A stretch of 33,040 nucleotides of DNA from Alphaproteobacteria bacterium. GTDB lineage: Bacteria > Pseudomonadota > Alphaproteobacteria > SMXS01. Both the position numbers and the translations under genes were made by a program. This document shows positions 8,573 through 16,934 of this stretch, piece after piece. Position 1 is the stretch's first letter; each line of letters opens with the position of its first letter. The notes below the pieces were generated by a model that was not told where the DNA came from, searched no databases, and saw nothing but the letters and a program-made list of their open reading frames with translations. The stretch covers positions 1 through 33,040 of the forward strand of contig JANQQJ010000027.1 in the NCBI GenBank assembly GCA_028284945.1. Reading direction: 5' to 3'.

Positions 8573-10234
8573 GTGAGGCAAATGCGACGTCGGCGAACAA
8601 CATGGGCAGTTCTGCTTCTGGTCCTGGTCCTGGGCGCCTGCAGTCAGGCCCAGCCGGTGACCGAGGTTGCGCAATCCCGGTGGATTGAAGCCCGTACCGA
8701 AAACTTCGTCGTCGTGACCAATGCCGGGGATGCGCGGGCCCGTAAGATGGTTAATGACCTGGAGGAATTTCGCCGATTCGCCATTACCGCGCTTAACATT
8801 GATGTCGCTGAGACACCGCTGCCGTTTACGATTTATGCGGTGACCAGCGATGCTGACCTTCAGTCTTTGGTAGAAACGGCGAGGGCTTTCGGCGTCTTCC
8901 AGAGCAGCTATCGTGGTGGTTTGGCTGTCGTCAACATCAATGCCCGAGGCGCCGATGGCACCGACAGGGTCCAGGTGATTCCCACATTGTCCGGCCCGCG
9001 TCTGCGCGTGACGGCCAATCAGCGCGGCATCGGCATGGACGGGGTGTTTCACGAATATGTCCACTATCTGCAGGCGCTGAACCCGGATCAGCGGTTCCCA
9101 CTATGGTTTTCTGAAGGCTTCGCTGACTATCTGTCGACCTTTCATGTCACGCCGGATGGCCGTTATAGAGTCGGTGACGCCCCCCGGCACCGGGTGTCGG
9201 AGCTGAAGGCTGGTATTTCCGATCCACGAGCGCGGAAGTCAGGTGATCCCAGGTTCCGCTGGATTCCCTTCGACGCGCTGATCAACGCGCGTGGCTATGA
9301 TACGGGGCATGGCCAGGGCCCGTTTTACGGACAGTCCTGGCTGCTGACACATCATCTTTTGTCTGATCCGGACCGGACGGCGTTGCTGGATCAATATTTG
9401 GAGGCATCTAATACGCCGAGCCTGGACTCAGTTCCCCTGTTTGAGGAAACGTTTGGCCTGAACATGAGTCAGTTGTATTCGCGGTTGCGCCAATACCTCC
9501 GATCAGACCGGTTTGCCTCACAGACATTCGATCGGCCGGACGCGCCATTGCCTGAACCGACCATTACCGAGGTCGCGCCTGATCAAATTCGGACTCAGCT
9601 TGGCTATGCGCTGCTGCACTTCACGCCATCATTTGAAAAGGCGGAGACCTTATTGAACGACGCGCTGGCGATCAATCCGGCCAATATAGAGGCCAAGGCG
9701 CTGTTGGCTGCTCTGGCATTTGCCGCTGAAGACGATGCCCGCGTTGAGGCGTTGATCCGAGACGCCGGGGATGCGGCTGATACAAATATCGAATTTCTGA
9801 CGCTCAAAGGCCATCACGGGGTCAGAAAGGCGGTTCAGCTCTATGAGGCCGGTGACGAAAGCTGGCGCACGGCTGTTGTCGAGGCTCGTCTTCACTTTAG
9901 AAACGCAATCAGCCTAGGTGTCCAATCGGCGGAGCCGTTCATTGCGCTTGGCCGGAGTTACCTGCTGTCCGACACCATGCCCCCGGAAGAAGCGCTTGAA
10001 TTGATTGGAACCGCGCGAACCCTGCTGCCGTCCAGCCTGGAAACCAGACTGATCCTTGGACATTTGCAGTTCAGGCGGGGCGAGGTTGGCGCCGCTCAGG
10101 CCAATTACGAACACGTGCTTGCATGGTCACGGAATCCTCAGTCACGCACGAGGGCCCGTGAAATGCTGGAGCGCATTCAGGCAATTTTGGCCGAGGTGGG
10201 TGAGTCACAGCAGGGCGTGAACCCGGTGCCGTAG
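8573..10234 (+). CDS. DUF1570-like metallopeptidase lipoprotein with C-terminal TPR repeats
   Basis: A 553-residue lipoprotein: basic N-terminus, hydrophobic stretch and lipobox L-G-A-C (Cys23). A gluzincin-type zinc site is visible, H-E-Y-V-H at residues 160-164, with the downstream W-F-S-E-G-F-A-D-Y supplying the third ligand Glu181. This is the arrangement of DUF1570 and peptidase MA-like proteins. From about residue 330 it consists of TPR-like helical repeats (A-L-A-I-N-P-A-N-I-E-A-K-A-L-L-A-A-L-A and similar). It would be an envelope-anchored peptidase or peptidase-fold scaffold; the target is unknown. GTG at 8573 or ATG at 8582 may be the start. AAGG at 8557-8560 fits the GTG slightly better. 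The end overlaps the convergent UDG-like gene by 30 bases. Confidence 0.8.
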   Translation: MRQMRRRRTTWAVLLLVLVLGACSQAQPVTEVAQSRWIEARTENFVVVTNAGDARARKMVNDLEEFRRFAITALNIDVAETPLPFTIYAVTSDADLQSLVETARAFGVFQSSYRGGLAVVNINARGADGTDRVQVIPTLSGPRLRVTANQRGIGMDGVFHEYVHYLQALNPDQRFPLWFSEGFADYLSTFHVTPDGRYRVGDAPRHRVSELKAGISDPRARKSGDPRFRWIPFDALINARGYDTGHGQGPFYGQSWLLTHHLLSDPDRTALLDQYLEASNTPSLDSVPLFEETFGLNMSQLYSRLRQYLRSDRFASQTFDRPDAPLPEPTITEVAPDQIRTQLGYALLHFTPSFEKAETLLNDALAINPANIEAKALLAALAFAAEDDARVEALIRDAGDAADTNIEFLTLKGHHGVRKAVQLYEAGDESWRTAVVEARLHFRNAISLGVQSAEPFIALGRSYLLSDTMPPEEALELIGTARTLLPSSLETRLILGHLQFRRGEVGAAQANYEHVLAWSRNPQSRTRAREMLERIQAILAEVGESQQGVNPVP

Positions 10235-10798
10235 CGCGGGTAAGGCTTCCGCCTCGAACCAAGGATTCTTTTTCAGCCAGGCCGTATTACGCCAGCTCGG
10301 GTGAGGGGTCGGGAAGTGGTCCGGCAGATAATCCTGCCATTGTTGGACGGTGGCGGTCATGGTTCTAGCGCGGGTCTTTTTCAGATAGTAAGCCTGCGCA
10401 TAACCGCCAACCAGCAGGGTCAGCTTGGCCTGGGGCAGATGAGCTTTGAGCGCGGCATGCCATTGCGGCGCGCACTCCGGTCTGGGCGGCGCATCACCTC
10501 CATTTTTGTCAACACCGGGATAGCAGAACCCCATCGGCATGATCGCAATTCGGGATTCGTCGTAAAATGTTTCCTTCTCAACCTGCAGCCAGTCCCGCAA
10601 ACGGTCGCCACTGCGGTCATCCCAAGGGGTGCCCGAGGCATGAACTTTTGTGCCGGGCGCTTGGCCGATGATGACAATTTTGGCGGTCGGCTTCGCACGA
10701 ACCACGGGGCGGGGCCCCAGCGGCAGATGTGCTTCGCAGAGCCGGCACGCCCGTATGTCGGTCAGCAGTGTTTCCAATGACTGGTCGGCGGTGGTCAT
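10205..10798 (-). CDS. Uracil-DNA glycosylase superfamily protein
   Basis: A 197-residue cytoplasmic protein of the single-domain UDG superfamily (COG1573-like). Visible: a C-R-L-C pair near residue 18 and C at P-R-P-E-C-A-P, possible iron-sulfur ligands; motif 1 as I-I-G-Q-A-P-G-T-K-V-H-A-S-G; the D-R-S-G-D-R-L-R-D-W-L helix; and H-P-S-W-R-N, equivalent to the motif-2 histidine region. Motif 1 has G-Q-A-P-G rather than the G-E-A-P-G of the first UDG in this window, so the base specificity may differ. Homologues are annotated only as uracil-DNA glycosylase family proteins. The start at 10798 has AGAGAG just upstream. Confidence 0.8.
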   Translation of the reverse strand: MTTADQSLETLLTDIRACRLCEAHLPLGPRPVVRAKPTAKIVIIGQAPGTKVHASGTPWDDRSGDRLRDWLQVEKETFYDESRIAIMPMGFCYPGVDKNGGDAPPRPECAPQWHAALKAHLPQAKLTLLVGGYAQAYYLKKTRARTMTATVQQWQDYLPDHFPTPHPSWRNTAWLKKNPWFEAEALPALRHRVHALL

Positions 10799-10847
10799 GC
10801 TCTCTTGGTGTCATGCCCGGGCACGCGGTTCAATAGACGCCTGGTCC

Positions 10848-10880
10848 AAAAAAGAGCCCTGGCTGGAAACCAGCCAGGGC
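10848..10880 (-). terminator. Rho-independent terminator of the choice-of-anchor-I gene
   Basis: Read on the minus strand, GCCCTGGCTGG (10880-10870) pairs perfectly with CCAGCCAGGGC (10866-10856) around a three-base loop, followed by TCTTTTTT. It lies 48 bases after the stop of the gene at 10928-12478. Confidence 0.9.
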
Positions 10881-10927
10881 GCGAGAGAGGTTGAGATGCT
10901 CCTGTTTGCGCAGGAGCGGGAGGAAAC

Positions 10928-12478
10928 TCAGTTCGAATGTATGGCGTAGACGGTCACCGTCCCGCTGACCTCCGAGGCGACGGCCAGCAATGGCACGCCA
11001 TAGGGGCTGTCCTCGGCGGTAATGAAGATAATGCCCTCGGGTCCCAGATCCCCCGCTTTTGAGAGATCGCCGGGAATTGAGAAGTCGAGAAGGTTGGAGA
11101 AATTCCGGTTGTTGTCATAACTGACAAAATTGGGTTTGGCCGGATCGCTCACGTCATAGGTCATGATTCCGCCAACACGTTCCAGGCCGATAAACGCGTA
11201 GGTTTTGCCGTCGATAACACCAGTGGTGACGGCCTCGGGTTCGGGGCCTTTGTCGTCGCTGCGGTTCTCGCCTTTGTTCTCGTCATTGGTCGAATTGAAG
11301 TTGGTGCCCAGATAGCGTGCGGTGATCTGCTCAAAATCATCGCCGGTATCGGAAATCAGCGTGCCGCTTGAGCCCCAGATCGAGACGGACCGGGCGCCAT
11401 AGCTGTGCAGTACGTCGATGTCGCCATCACCGTCGGCGTCGCCGTCAATGGTCGAGATTTTCAGCCGCTCCAGAAGTGTTTTCTCATCGTCGCTCAGAAG
11501 GTCAGGGTCGATATTGGCCTTCTTGACCCGTTCGTCTTCGTCCCGGGCATCGCCTTCATTGGCGCTGATCACATAGGTCTCGCCGGCGATATCGAATGCC
11601 GCAATCGCATCGGGCATATACATGCCGACGACGGGAACCGGCTTGATATTGACCTTGCCATCCTTGCTCTTGGCATCGATGCCATTACCGGCTTGGCTGT
11701 AATCCTTCGTTCCTAGGCCGATTACGTCTTTGAGCGTCGCGCCGGGGATGTCGACGATGGCCAGCGCATTGGCTTCCTGCAGGGCGACGAACGCTGTTTT
11801 TCCATCTGGCGCGACGGCGATGTATTCCGGCTCAAGGTCAACGTCGGGGGATTTTCCGGGGAACATCCGAACGCCCTTTTTCTTGAGTTCGTCGGCGGTC
11901 AGGCCGTCGAATGTGATGTTTTTGACGGTGGCTGCCTTCGGGCCGCCGGACATGTCGATAACCGATACCGATCCTGGTGGGTCCATCTCGTCTGTCGGTT
12001 CGCCTTCATTGGCGGTCAGGACATATTTGCCGTCCGGCGTGAAGGTGAGCATGTCGGGCAGGAATCCGGCTTTGACCTCGTTCAGCCGGTTGCCTTTGCT
12101 ATCGAAGAAAACGACTTTGCCCGGACGCCGGTCCTTTTTCGGACCGGCAACGGCGACGGCGATAACGCCGCCATGAACATCGACGCTGTTCGGCCCCTCG
12201 TCTTCCGTCAGGGCCAGTGTGCCGGTCATGGTCAATGTGGCGCTATCAGTGTTTTCGCCTGCCAGCTTCATCACGTCGATCGACGGTGTCGCGCCGTTTA
12301 CCACGTAGAGCGTGTCGGTGGAGGGATCGAACGCGACGATTTCTGCGGCGCTCTCATCAAAGATGCCGGACTGATGATGCAGGATTTGCTTTAGCGAGAT
12401 GCCTGCACTGGCCGCCGATGCGAGCCCTGGCGCAAAGATGATCGGAATGATCAGGGTCAGAGCGGATCTGACGTTCAT
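10928..12478 (-). CDS. Secreted choice-of-anchor I family beta-propeller protein
   Basis: The product is 516 residues with an N-terminal signal peptide (hydrophobic about residues 6-22, cleavage after A-S-A). The mature part is made of repeated strand motifs of the type V-D-V-H-G-G-V-I-A-V-A-V, L-T-F-T-P-D-G-K-Y-V-L-T-A-N-E-G-E-P and Y-I-A-V-A-P-D-G-K-T-A-F-V-A-L-Q-E-A-N-A. These are typical of the choice-of-anchor I family, often loosely annotated as alkaline phosphatase. An Asp-rich segment, D-G-D-A-D-G-D-G-D-I-D near residue 350, looks like a calcium-binding loop. No sorting anchor is seen at the C-terminus. GGGAGG lies just before the ATG, and a strong terminator follows. It appears monocistronic; activity is unknown. 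Confidence 0.85.
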   Translation of the reverse strand: MNVRSALTLIIPIIFAPGLASAASAGISLKQILHHQSGIFDESAAEIVAFDPSTDTLYVVNGATPSIDVMKLAGENTDSATLTMTGTLALTEDEGPNSVDVHGGVIAVAVAGPKKDRRPGKVVFFDSKGNRLNEVKAGFLPDMLTFTPDGKYVLTANEGEPTDEMDPPGSVSVIDMSGGPKAATVKNITFDGLTADELKKKGVRMFPGKSPDVDLEPEYIAVAPDGKTAFVALQEANALAIVDIPGATLKDVIGLGTKDYSQAGNGIDAKSKDGKVNIKPVPVVGMYMPDAIAAFDIAGETYVISANEGDARDEDERVKKANIDPDLLSDDEKTLLERLKISTIDGDADGDGDIDVLHSYGARSVSIWGSSGTLISDTGDDFEQITARYLGTNFNSTNDENKGENRSDDKGPEPEAVTTGVIDGKTYAFIGLERVGGIMTYDVSDPAKPNFVSYDNNRNFSNLLDFSIPGDLSKAGDLGPEGIIFITAEDSPYGVPLLAVASEVSGTVTVYAIHSN

Positions 12479-12781
12479 TGTAATCCCTCCCAGGAGATTG
12501 TTTCCCGATGCTTTAGGCGCTTGGCGCGACTCTTCGATGACGATTCTGTTACGGTTCGATGAAGCAAAGGATGTGGTTCACATCTTTGCCACTGGCCCTG
12601 ATCAAGCTTGTGCTTCCAAGTGCCACACCAAGCCTCGCGCTTGGTTGAATTCCATTAATCCGACCTATATGCTGTAGAATAACTTTAACAACATAAATCC
12701 AATGTAGAATTGGTGTCGGGCTCCGGACTGGTATCTCAGAGCCGCGCGGTCTATATCGGGTGCCTTCAAAGGGCGAGAGAC
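12479..12781. other. Divergent intergenic region between the choice-of-anchor-I and sulfite reductase genes
   Basis: These 303 bases hold no convincing gene. The part from about 12650 to 12715 is clearly AT-rich (ATAACTTTAACAACATAAAT and TAGAAT at 12706-12711) and probably contains the sulfite reductase promoter and possibly a regulator site. No -35/-10 pair with good spacing stands out. The sulfite reductase frame is open back to 12710, but the upstream part shows no family similarity. Confidence 0.45.
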
Positions 12782-14437
12782 ATGTATCAATACGACAAAT
12801 TCGATCACCAGCTGCTGACGGAACGGAACCGCCAGCTGCGGGACCAAGTGGAACGGCGGCTTCGCGGCGAGATCAGTGAGACTGAGTTCCGGCCGCTCCG
12901 GCTGATGAACGGTCTGTATCTCCAGCTTCATGCCTATATGCTTCGCGTGGCGATTCCCTATGGCATGCTGTCCTCTGCACAGATGCGGCAACTGGCCTAT
13001 ATCGCGCGGCGATATGACCGGGACTACGCCCATTTCACGACGCGTCAGAACATCCAGTACAACTGGCCCAAACTGGAAGAACTGCCCGACCTGCTTGATG
13101 ACCTTGCCAAAGTCGAAATGCATGCGATCCAGACATCGGGCAATTGCATCCGGAACATATCCACGGATCAGTTTGCAGGCGTCGCCGGCGACGAGATCGA
13201 AGACCCCCGGCCCTATGCCGAGATCATGCGCCAGTGGTCGACGTTCCATCCTGAATTTTCCTATCTGCCGCGCAAATTCAAGATCGCTTTCACCGGCGCA
13301 ACGGAAGACCGGGCCGCGGTCGCCTTCCACGATCTGGGCTTTAAACTCGTCAAGAACGATGCCGGTGAGATCGGCTTCCAAGTGTTGGCCGGCGGCGGTA
13401 TGGGCCGTACGCCCATGGTCGCCAAGGTGGTCCGGGAATGGATCCCGAAGAAGCATCTGCTGTCCTATGCCGAATCGATCATGCGGATCTATAACGCCTA
13501 TGGCCGCCGCGATAATATGTACAAGGCACGCATCAAGATCCTGGTGCATGAGTTGGGGATCGAAGAGTTCCGGCGTGAGGTCGATGAGGATTTCGAAAAT
13601 ACTCTCAGCCAGTCTTTAACGCTCGACGATGCGGAAATCGCCCGCATGCAGGCCTACTTCACCGCGCCTGATTATGAGGACCTGCCGGCGACCGACGACA
13701 GCGTTGATATGCTGCTGGAGTCTAACAAGCGGTTCCGTCAGTGGTATGAGCGCAATGTCACCCCGCATAAGGTGCCGGGATATTCCATCGTCACGATTTC
13801 GCTGAAAGTGGCGGGCGTTGCGCCGGGCGATACAACAGCCGATCAAATGGATGCGATCGCCGACCTGGCTGATGAATACAGTTTTGGCGAATTGCGCACG
13901 ACCCATAAACAGAACCTGGTGCTGTCAGATGTGCCGCTCGCCAAACTGCCAGAGCTTTGGAACAAGCTGAAGGCGTTGTCGCTGGGCGCAGCCAATGTCG
14001 AGGCGCTGACCGATATCATCTGCTGCCCGGGTCTGGACTATTGCCAGCTGGCCAATGCGCGGTCGATTCCGATCTCGCAACAGATCAGCGACAAGTTCGA
14101 CGATCTGGATTACGTGCATGATTTGGGCGATCTGCGGCTCAACATTTCCGGCTGCATCAACGCCTGCGGCCACCATCACGCTGGCCATATCGGCATTCTG
14201 GGCGTCGACAAGAAGGGTGAGGAATTCTACCAGATCACCCTTGGTGGGTCGCCGGGCAACGATGCGTCGATCGGCAAGATCATGGGGCGCGCCTTTTCCG
14301 GCGATGACATTGTGCCGGCGATAGAAAAGGTGATCGACGTGTACCTGGAAAACCGTCAGCCGGAAGAACCGTTCCTTGCTTGTTACCGGCGTATCGGCAT
14401 GGATCCTTTCAAGGAGCGCGTCTATGCAGATCATTAA
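12782..14437 (+). CDS. cysI: Sulfite/nitrite reductase hemoprotein (siroheme, 4Fe-4S)
   Basis: A 551-residue assimilatory reductase that reduces sulfite to sulfide (or nitrite to ammonia) with six electrons. It carries the ferredoxin-like half-domains and the siroheme-[4Fe-4S] ligands: C-x5-C at Cys415/Cys421 (C-P-G-L-D-Y-C) and C-x3-C at Cys458/Cys462 (S-G-C-I-N-A-C-G-H-H). The substrate-site T-T-R-Q-N-I-Q and G-N-C-I-R-N-I segments are also present. The ATG at 12782, after AAGGGCGAGAG, begins with M-Y-Q-Y-D-K-F-D, the usual start of alphaproteobacterial members; the longer frame to 12710 is ignored. It overlaps the DUF934 gene by 14 bases. That partner favours sulfite over nitrite as substrate. 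Confidence 0.9.
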   Translation: MYQYDKFDHQLLTERNRQLRDQVERRLRGEISETEFRPLRLMNGLYLQLHAYMLRVAIPYGMLSSAQMRQLAYIARRYDRDYAHFTTRQNIQYNWPKLEELPDLLDDLAKVEMHAIQTSGNCIRNISTDQFAGVAGDEIEDPRPYAEIMRQWSTFHPEFSYLPRKFKIAFTGATEDRAAVAFHDLGFKLVKNDAGEIGFQVLAGGGMGRTPMVAKVVREWIPKKHLLSYAESIMRIYNAYGRRDNMYKARIKILVHELGIEEFRREVDEDFENTLSQSLTLDDAEIARMQAYFTAPDYEDLPATDDSVDMLLESNKRFRQWYERNVTPHKVPGYSIVTISLKVAGVAPGDTTADQMDAIADLADEYSFGELRTTHKQNLVLSDVPLAKLPELWNKLKALSLGAANVEALTDIICCPGLDYCQLANARSIPISQQISDKFDDLDYVHDLGDLRLNISGCINACGHHHAGHIGILGVDKKGEEFYQITLGGSPGNDASIGKIMGRAFSGDDIVPAIEKVIDVYLENRQPEEPFLACYRRIGMDPFKERVYADH

Positions 14438-14909
14438 GGACCGCGCCATCGTCGAAGATGACTGGCACCATGTCGAAAATGGTGAGGCGCTGCCGGACGG
14501 CAAGATTATCGTCACTCTCGACCGCTGGCGTGAGGAACGGGATGCGCTGATCGGCCGCAAGAACAGCGGCCTTGGCATTCAGCTGTCCAGCGATCAGGAA
14601 GCCAAGGATATTGCCGACGATCTGGAGCATTTCGAGGTCGTTTCGCTGCACTTCCCGGTGTTCCGCGATGGCAGGCCGTTTACGACAGCGCGCCTGTTGC
14701 GTGAGCGGCACGGATTTGCCGGTGAACTGCGGGCCGTCGGTGATGTGCTTCGGGACCAGATCTTCTATATGCACCGCTGCGGCTTCAATTCGTTCGTGGT
14801 GCGCGAGGATCGCAGTGTCGAAGACGCGCTGAAGGCGTTTGACGACTTCACGATCACCTATCAGTCGGCTGCTGACGAAGAATTGCCGCTTTGGCGCCGC
14901 CGGGGCTGA
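14424..14909 (+). CDS. DUF934 family protein (sulfite-reductase-associated)
   Basis: A 161-residue protein of the DUF934 family, which is almost always encoded beside CysI-type sulfite reductase and cysH and is thought to assist sulfate assimilation; its reaction is not known. The recognisable core is I-I-V-T-L-D-R-W near residue 28 and the block F-P-V-F-R-D-G-R-P-F-T-T-A-R-L-L-R-E-R (about 78-95), followed by G-D-V-L-R-D-Q-I-F-Y-M-H-R-C-G-F. The ATG at 14424 has AAGGAG seven bases upstream inside the cysI end and overlaps cysI by 14 bases, indicating translational coupling. No cysH or siroheme synthase gene follows; the next gene is an RNA methyltransferase after 168 bases. Confidence 0.9.
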   Translation: MQIIKDRAIVEDDWHHVENGEALPDGKIIVTLDRWREERDALIGRKNSGLGIQLSSDQEAKDIADDLEHFEVVSLHFPVFRDGRPFTTARLLRERHGFAGELRAVGDVLRDQIFYMHRCGFNSFVVREDRSVEDALKAFDDFTITYQSAADEELPLWRRRG

Positions 14910-14957
14910 TCCGGTCCAGTTTCCTTCCGTCTCTCGATACAACCAGTGCATAGCGCT

Positions 14958-15018
14958 GGCCACTCGAGACGAACGGTGTTTGGACAGTCTCCTTATCCGC
15001 TCGTGTCGAGTGCTGGCC
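14958..15018. repeat. Imperfect inverted repeat between DUF934 and trmJ
   Basis: CACTCGAGACGAACGG (14961-14976) is complementary to CCGCTCGTGTCGAGTG (14997-15012) at 14 of 16 positions, with GGC/GCC able to extend the stem after a small bulge. The loop is 20 bases. There is no T-run after it. It may be a transcript-end stem for the sulfite reductase operon or a regulator site. Confidence 0.5.
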
Positions 15019-15077
15019 CAGAACGCAGTGAAGGGACAGTGTATCGAGACATGGGCGGATTGCTGTAAGAACGCGCC

Positions 15078-15812
15078 ATGTCAAACGCTCCTGCCATCAT
15101 TCTGGTCGTTCCCCAGTTGGGGGAGAATATCGGCGCCTGCGCGCGCGCCATGCGCAATTTCGGCCTCAGCGACCTGCGGCTGGTGCGACCGCGCGACGGC
15201 TGGCCCAATCCCGATGCGGTGCCCATGGCGGCAGGTGCGACAGACATTCTTGAAAATGCCAGGGTATTCCGTTCCACCGAAGAGGCGATTGCCGATCTGA
15301 CCTATGTCGCAGCGACCACGGCGCGCGGCCGGGGTATGATCAAGCCAGTGCTGACAGCACGGGAATGCGCTGAAACTCTGCGGGAACGCTCAGGGCAGCA
15401 GGAGCCCACTGGTATCCTGTTTGGAGGGGAGCGCAGCGGGCTGGCCAATGAGGACGTGGTATTGGCCGACACTATTGTGACCATTCCGACCGCGCCTGAT
15501 TTCGCCTCGATCAACATTGCCCAGGCGGTGTTGTTGCTGGGTTATGAGTGGCTGGCCGGGGACTTTGGCAACCATGACGATCCGCAGACCGAGCGCACCC
15601 GCCCGGCAACCAAGCAGGAACTGATCGGCATGATGGAGCATCTGGAGGGCGCTCTTGACGAGACCGGCTTCTTCCGACCCGCCGAACGCCGCCCCAGCAT
15701 GGTTCGCAGCCTGCGCAATCTTTGGCAGCGGGCAGACCTGCGCGAGCAGGATGTGAGGACGCTCCGGGGTATCATTGCCGCCCTGTCATCGGGTAAGAAA
15801 CAGGACCGATAA
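15078..15812 (+). CDS. trmJ: SPOUT-class RNA methyltransferase, TrmJ-type
   Basis: The 244-residue product shows the SpoU/TrmH fold of tRNA/rRNA 2'-O-ribose methyltransferases. Motif 1 is G-E-N-I-G-A-C-A-R-A-M-R-N-F-G (about residues 14-28), motif 2 is L-F-G-G-E-R-S-G-L-A-N-E-D-V, and motif 3 is P-D-F-A-S-I-N-I-A-Q-A-V, forming the knotted SAM site. The overall length and the helical C-terminal extension fit TrmJ, which makes Cm32/Um32 in tRNA. Homologues are also called CysE-linked or RNA methyltransferase group 1, so the target base is inferred from the family. The start is the ATG at 15078; no strong ribosome binding site is visible. Confidence 0.85.
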   Translation: MSNAPAIILVVPQLGENIGACARAMRNFGLSDLRLVRPRDGWPNPDAVPMAAGATDILENARVFRSTEEAIADLTYVAATTARGRGMIKPVLTARECAETLRERSGQQEPTGILFGGERSGLANEDVVLADTIVTIPTAPDFASINIAQAVLLLGYEWLAGDFGNHDDPQTERTRPATKQELIGMMEHLEGALDETGFFRPAERRPSMVRSLRNLWQRADLREQDVRTLRGIIAALSSGKKQDR

Positions 15813-15835
15813 TCAACCAATCAGGGGACACGACG

Positions 15836-16120
15836 ATGATTTCAGTAGTTGCAAGTTTGAAGATCAAGGACGGCCACCAGGCGGATTTCGAAGCCGCGGC
15901 AAAGAAGCTTATGGAAGCCGTCGCCGCAAATGAGCCGGATTGCCACTACTACCATTTCCACCGGTCTGACGACCCATGCGTCTATGTCGCCGTTGAGCGC
16001 TACGAAAACATGGCCGCCGTCGAAAACCATGGCAAGAGCGACCATTTCAAAGAGCTTGGCGCGGCGCTGGGCCCGCATATGGACGGCCGCCCGGATATTA
16101 TGCGTTTGGAAGAGATTTAG
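15836..16120 (+). CDS. ABM-domain putative quinol monooxygenase (YgiN-like)
   Basis: A 94-residue ferredoxin-like dimeric fold protein of the antibiotic biosynthesis monooxygenase (ABM) superfamily. The pattern is V-A-S-L-K-I-K-D-G-H-Q-A-D-F-E (strand 1 and helix 1), the central E-P-D-C-H-Y-Y-H-F-H-R strand, then V-E-R-Y-E-N and the final helix-strand with H-F-K-E-L-G. The C-terminal half carries the H-G-K-S-D-H-F motif usual in YgiN-type proteins. Members oxidise quinols or polyketide intermediates without metal cofactors; the substrate is unknown here. AGGGGACACGACG precedes the ATG, giving a good ribosome binding site. It follows trmJ by 23 bases and is probably co-transcribed. Confidence 0.85.
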   Translation: MISVVASLKIKDGHQADFEAAAKKLMEAVAANEPDCHYYHFHRSDDPCVYVAVERYENMAAVENHGKSDHFKELGAALGPHMDGRPDIMRLEEI

Positions 16121-16147
16121 GGCCCGGAATCATCCGTCCCTAAGCGT

Positions 16148-16175
16148 TTGACTTCGCAAAGCGCCTGAGTATAGT
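16148..16175 (+). promoter_or_regulatory. Putative strong promoter of rpsD
   Basis: TTGACT at 16148-16153 and TATAGT at 16170-16175 with a 16-base spacer. The start would be near 16182, just before the leader hairpin at 16186. Confidence 0.65.
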
Positions 16176-16185
16176 ACGCGCCCAC

Positions 16186-16208
16186 GCGGCGGGCCGTTGG
16201 CCCGCTGC
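16186..16208 (+). promoter_or_regulatory. Leader hairpin of rpsD
   Basis: GCGGCGGGCC and GGCCCGCTGC form a ten-pair stem (one G-T wobble) with a three-base loop. It sits at the very 5' end of the predicted rpsD transcript. It could stabilise the mRNA, act in S4 autoregulation, or be the terminator of the upstream ABM gene, although only a short T-rich tail follows. Confidence 0.45.
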
Positions 16209-16261
16209 TTTCGTTATGGCCAGACGCGCACCGAATTGCGCGCAGAAACGATAAGAGATTC

Positions 16262-16879
16262 ATGAGCAAACGCGTCCGCTCCAAGTACAAGATCGACCGC
16301 CGCATTGGTGAAAACCTGTGGGGCCGTCCCAAGAGCCCTGTCAACACGCGCTCCTACCCGCCGGGTGAGCACGGCCAGCGCCGTCGCCGCCGCCCGTCGG
16401 ACTTTGGCACGCAGCTGATGGCAAAGCAGAAGCTGAAGGGCTTTTACGGCAACATTACCGAAAAGCAGTTCCGCAACACCTATGAAGAGGCCGCCCGCAT
16501 GAAGGGTGATACGGGTGAAAACCTGATCGGTCTGCTGGAACGGCGCCTCGATGCGATTGTCTACCGTGCCAAGTTCGTGCCGACGGTGTTTGCGGCTCGT
16601 CAGTTCATCAATCACGGCCATGTCCGGGTCAATGGCAAGCGGGTCAACATTCCCAGCTACCGGGTCCGCGAAGGCGACGTGATCGACATCAAGGAAAAGT
16701 CACGCCAAATCATGATGGTGCTCGAATCCGTCGATTCGCCGGAGCGTGATACGCCGGAATATCTCGACGTTGACTACAAGGCCTATTCAGCCACCTTCGT
16801 CCGCACGCCGAAGCTGATGGATGTGCCTTACGCTGTTCAGATGGAACCCAATCTGGTGATTGAGTTCTATTCGCGCTAA
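16262..16879 (+). CDS. rpsD: 30S ribosomal protein S4
   Basis: S4 is the primary 16S rRNA-binding protein that nucleates the 30S body. The 205-residue length is normal for alphaproteobacteria. The N-terminal domain begins [22 protein letters not shown], with R-S-Y-P-P-G-E-H-G following, and the S4 RNA-binding domain covers about residues 95-155 ([25 protein letters not shown]). It is monocistronic here, with a promoter, leader hairpin and terminator of its own; in enterobacteria rpsD is instead in the alpha operon. AAGAG lies before the ATG. Confidence 0.98.
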   Translation: MSKRVRSKYKIDRRIGENLWGRPKSPVNTRSYPPGEHGQRRRRRPSDFGTQLMAKQKLKGFYGNITEKQFRNTYEEAARMKGDTGENLIGLLERRLDAIVYRAKFVPTVFAARQFINHGHVRVNGKRVNIPSYRVREGDVIDIKEKSRQIMMVLESVDSPERDTPEYLDVDYKAYSATFVRTPKLMDVPYAVQMEPNLVIEFYSR

Positions 16880-16902
16880 TCCGCGATTCAGAACGATTCG
16901 AA

Positions 16903-16932
16903 AAGGGCTGCGGTTTCCGCGGCCCTTTTTTT
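16903..16932 (+). terminator. Rho-independent terminator of rpsD
   Basis: AAGGGCTGCGG and CCGCGGCCCTT pair over eleven positions (one G-T wobble) around a TTT loop, followed by TTTTT. It is 24 bases after the rpsD stop and ends just before the convergent phoX stop. Confidence 0.9.
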
Positions 16933-16934
16933 GT

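Noticed and set aside
12665-13549. 294-codon minus-strand frame opposite the sulfite reductase
   Set aside because: Antisense shadow of cysI; the composition is not protein-like and there is no ribosome binding site.
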